From JBEVMS01 sp040508515 (GTDB lineage: Bacteria; Pseudomonadota; Gammaproteobacteria; Xanthomonadales; Rhodanobacteraceae): a stretch of DNA of 15,818 nt. A program made the translations under genes and the position numbers. Where the stretch lies: assembly GCA_040508515.1 (NCBI GenBank), contig JBEVMS010000088.1, forward strand, positions 1 through 15,818, given 5' to 3'. A model generated the notes under the pieces. It did not search any database, had not been told where the DNA came from, and saw only the letters and a program-made list of their open reading frames with translations. Of the stretch, positions 14,438 to 15,818 are shown one piece after another; position 1 is the stretch's first letter, and each line of letters opens with the position of its first letter.

Positions 14438-15526
14438 ATGAGTCGAACCACAGTCGCCACCATCCACCTGGGCGCGCTGCGCCATAACCTGGCGCGTTTG
14501 CAGGGGCTGGCCGCGCCATCCAAGGTGATGGCGGTGGTCAAGGCCGACGCCTACGGGCACGGTCTGGAGCGGGTGGCGCGCGCGCTGGATGGCCAGGCGG
14601 AGGCGTTCGCGGTGGCGGCGCTGGGCGATGGCTTGCGCCTGCGCGCGGCCGGTCATCGCCAGCGCGTCGTGGTGTTGTCTGGCCCCGATCAGCCCCACGA
14701 TATCGCCGAGATGCAGCGACTGGGATTGGAGGCAGCGATCCATCACGAAGCCCAATTGGACTGGCTGAGCGAAGTATCACCGCGGCGCGGCCCGCTGCGC
14801 GTATGGCTGAAGGTGGACAGCGGCATGCACCGGCTGGGCTTCGCGCTCGATCGAGTGGCTTCGGTGTACGCCCGGCTGGCGGCGATGCCAGGGCTGGACC
14901 CGGACATCGGCCTGCTGACGCATTTCGCCGAGTCCGAAGTGTTCGACGGCAGTGAAACCGCGGCGCAGATCGCCCGCTTCGACGCGGCCACGCGCGGTTT
15001 GGCCGGGCCGCGTTCGCTGTCCAATTCGGCCGCCGTGCTGGGCTGGCCGCAGGCGCGTGCCGACTGGGTGCGCAGCGGCGGCCTGCTGTACGGGTTGTCG
15101 GTGGTGGAGGGCAAGAGCGGGGCGGATGTCGGCTTCAAACCCGCGATGACGTTGAGCACGCGGTTGATCGCGATCAACCGCATCGGCAAGGGCGAGCGGA
15201 TCGGCTACAACGGCAGTTGGACCTGTCCGGAGGATATGCCGGTAGGGGTGGCAGCAGTCGGCTACGGCGATGGCTACCCGCGCAGCGCGCAGGCCGGCAC
15301 GCCAGTATGGCTGGGCGAGCGCGAGGTGCCGTTGATCGGGCGGGTGTCGATGGATTTGATCACCCTGGATCTGCGCGAGGCGCCGCAGGCGCGGGTCGGC
15401 GACGTGGTGACCTTGTGGGGACCGGCGCTGCCGGTGGAGCGCATCGCCGCGCGCGCGGGCACGATCAGTTACGAGCTGACTTGCGGCATGACTCGGCGGG
15501 TCTTGTTCGTCGAGGACGACGGCTGA
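14438..15526 (+). CDS. alr: alanine racemase
   Basis: A 362-aa PLP enzyme that interconverts L- and D-alanine for peptidoglycan. The PLP lysine is Lys35 in VVKADAYGHG; the opposing catalytic Tyr257 is in RIGYNGSW, followed by AAVGYGDGYPR and GRVSMDLITLD of the C-terminal beta domain. LKVDSGMHRLGF (124-135) and SNSAAVL (195-201) are typical barrel segments. No Shine-Dalgarno is visible before the ATG at 14438, and an earlier ATG at 14420 is closed by a stop one codon later. It follows dnaB by 102 bp and precedes radA. Since the DadA-like gene is far away, this is the biosynthetic type by context (inference). Confidence 0.96.
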   Translation: MSRTTVATIHLGALRHNLARLQGLAAPSKVMAVVKADAYGHGLERVARALDGQAEAFAVAALGDGLRLRAAGHRQRVVVLSGPDQPHDIAEMQRLGLEAAIHHEAQLDWLSEVSPRRGPLRVWLKVDSGMHRLGFALDRVASVYARLAAMPGLDPDIGLLTHFAESEVFDGSETAAQIARFDAATRGLAGPRSLSNSAAVLGWPQARADWVRSGGLLYGLSVVEGKSGADVGFKPAMTLSTRLIAINRIGKGERIGYNGSWTCPEDMPVGVAAVGYGDGYPRSAQAGTPVWLGEREVPLIGRVSMDLITLDLREAPQARVGDVVTLWGPALPVERIAARAGTISYELTCGMTRRVLFVEDDG

Positions 15527-15550
15527 CGCGGCGCCGCGCCCAACGCGTCT

Positions 15551-15588
15551 CGCGGTTTGCGATGGGCCGCGGCTAAGCTTTCTTTTTC
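15551..15588 (+). terminator. possible weak terminator between alr and radA
   Basis: CGCGG (15551-15555) can pair with CCGCG (15567-15571), and a T-rich run TTTCTTTTT follows about 7 bases later. The stem is short and the spacing poor; it may not function. Confidence 0.25.
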
Positions 15589-15621
15589 CATCACGCGTCG
15601 CTACCTGGAAATCTCCCCATC

Positions 15622-15818
15622 ATGGCCAAAGCCAAGACCGCTTACGTCTGCGCCGATTGCGGCGCCGAGCATTCCAAATGGCAGGGCCAGTGCCTGGAGT
15701 GCGGCGCCTGGAACACCTTGAGCGAGTTCGTGGTGCAGCCGGCGGCGGGCAAGGGCTCGGTCGGCGCGGCGCGGCGCTCCGGGTATGCCGGCGCGGCCAC
15801 CGCGGCTCCGCAGATCAC
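15622..15818 (+). CDS. radA: DNA repair protein RadA/Sms, 5' end only
   Basis: The first 65 codons of RadA, a RecA-like DnaB-type helicase that helps branch migration in recombinational repair; the gene runs off the right edge. The diagnostic C4 zinc finger is complete: Cys10 and Cys13 (YVCADCGAEH), Cys24 and Cys27 (GQCLECGAW), followed by NTLSEFV. The KH-lacking ATPase core with Walker A and the Lon-like domain would lie beyond the window. The region after the finger (residues 40-65) is Ala/Gly-rich linker. The ribosome binding site is weak (GGA at 15607-15609). The start is set by the usual MAKAKTAYVC opening. Confidence 0.93.
   Translation, partial: MAKAKTAYVCADCGAEHSKWQGQCLECGAWNTLSEFVVQPAAGKGSVGAARRSGYAGAATAAPQI

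Overview
This is a high-GC chromosomal window, almost certainly from a gammaproteobacterium of the Xanthomonadales/Lysobacterales (a Dyella, Rhodanobacter, Luteibacter or Frateuria-like organism). That placement is an inference from protein character, the conserved block rpsF-rpsR-rplI-dnaB-alr-radA, a two-cysteine OhrR/Ohr pair, and the dense, GC-rich coding style. I see no tRNA, rRNA, insertion sequence, phage gene or CRISPR array. The window reads as core chromosome rather than an accessory island.

Left part (1-3262, minus strand after a terminator at 71-102): ohrR-ohr form an organic-peroxide defence operon with overlapping stop and start codons and a clear double-palindrome operator. Upstream of it lie an NlpC/P60 cell-wall hydrolase lipoprotein and a secreted protein of the ChaN/EreA-like superfamily.

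Middle part (3358-7296, plus strand): a DadA-like FAD amino-acid dehydrogenase, glutathione reductase, an orphan N-formylglutamate deformylase and a 69-residue secreted Lys/Ala/His-rich protein that resembles acid-shock proteins, closed by a strong terminator. Two of these genes have -10-like hexamers exactly six bases before the start codon, which suggests leaderless mRNAs.

Second minus-strand block (7306-10796): asnS is followed after 8 bp by a MalM-like lipoprotein, a small two-helix membrane protein and an SDR-fold protein that lacks the canonical catalytic Tyr and Lys. The four are close enough to be one transcript.

Right part (10954-15818, plus strand): an IscA/SufA-type Fe-S carrier, then rpsF-rpsR-rplI with a promoter, a structured leader and two strong hairpins between rpsR and rplI, then dnaB, alr and the start of radA. 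Two perfect DnaA boxes 21 bp apart sit just upstream of the dnaB promoter; this is the most striking regulatory signal in the window. I did not find a wholly new gene system. The best leads are regulatory (DnaA boxes at dnaB, RNA structures in the ribosomal operon, leaderless starts) and the poorly understood genes trailing asnS.
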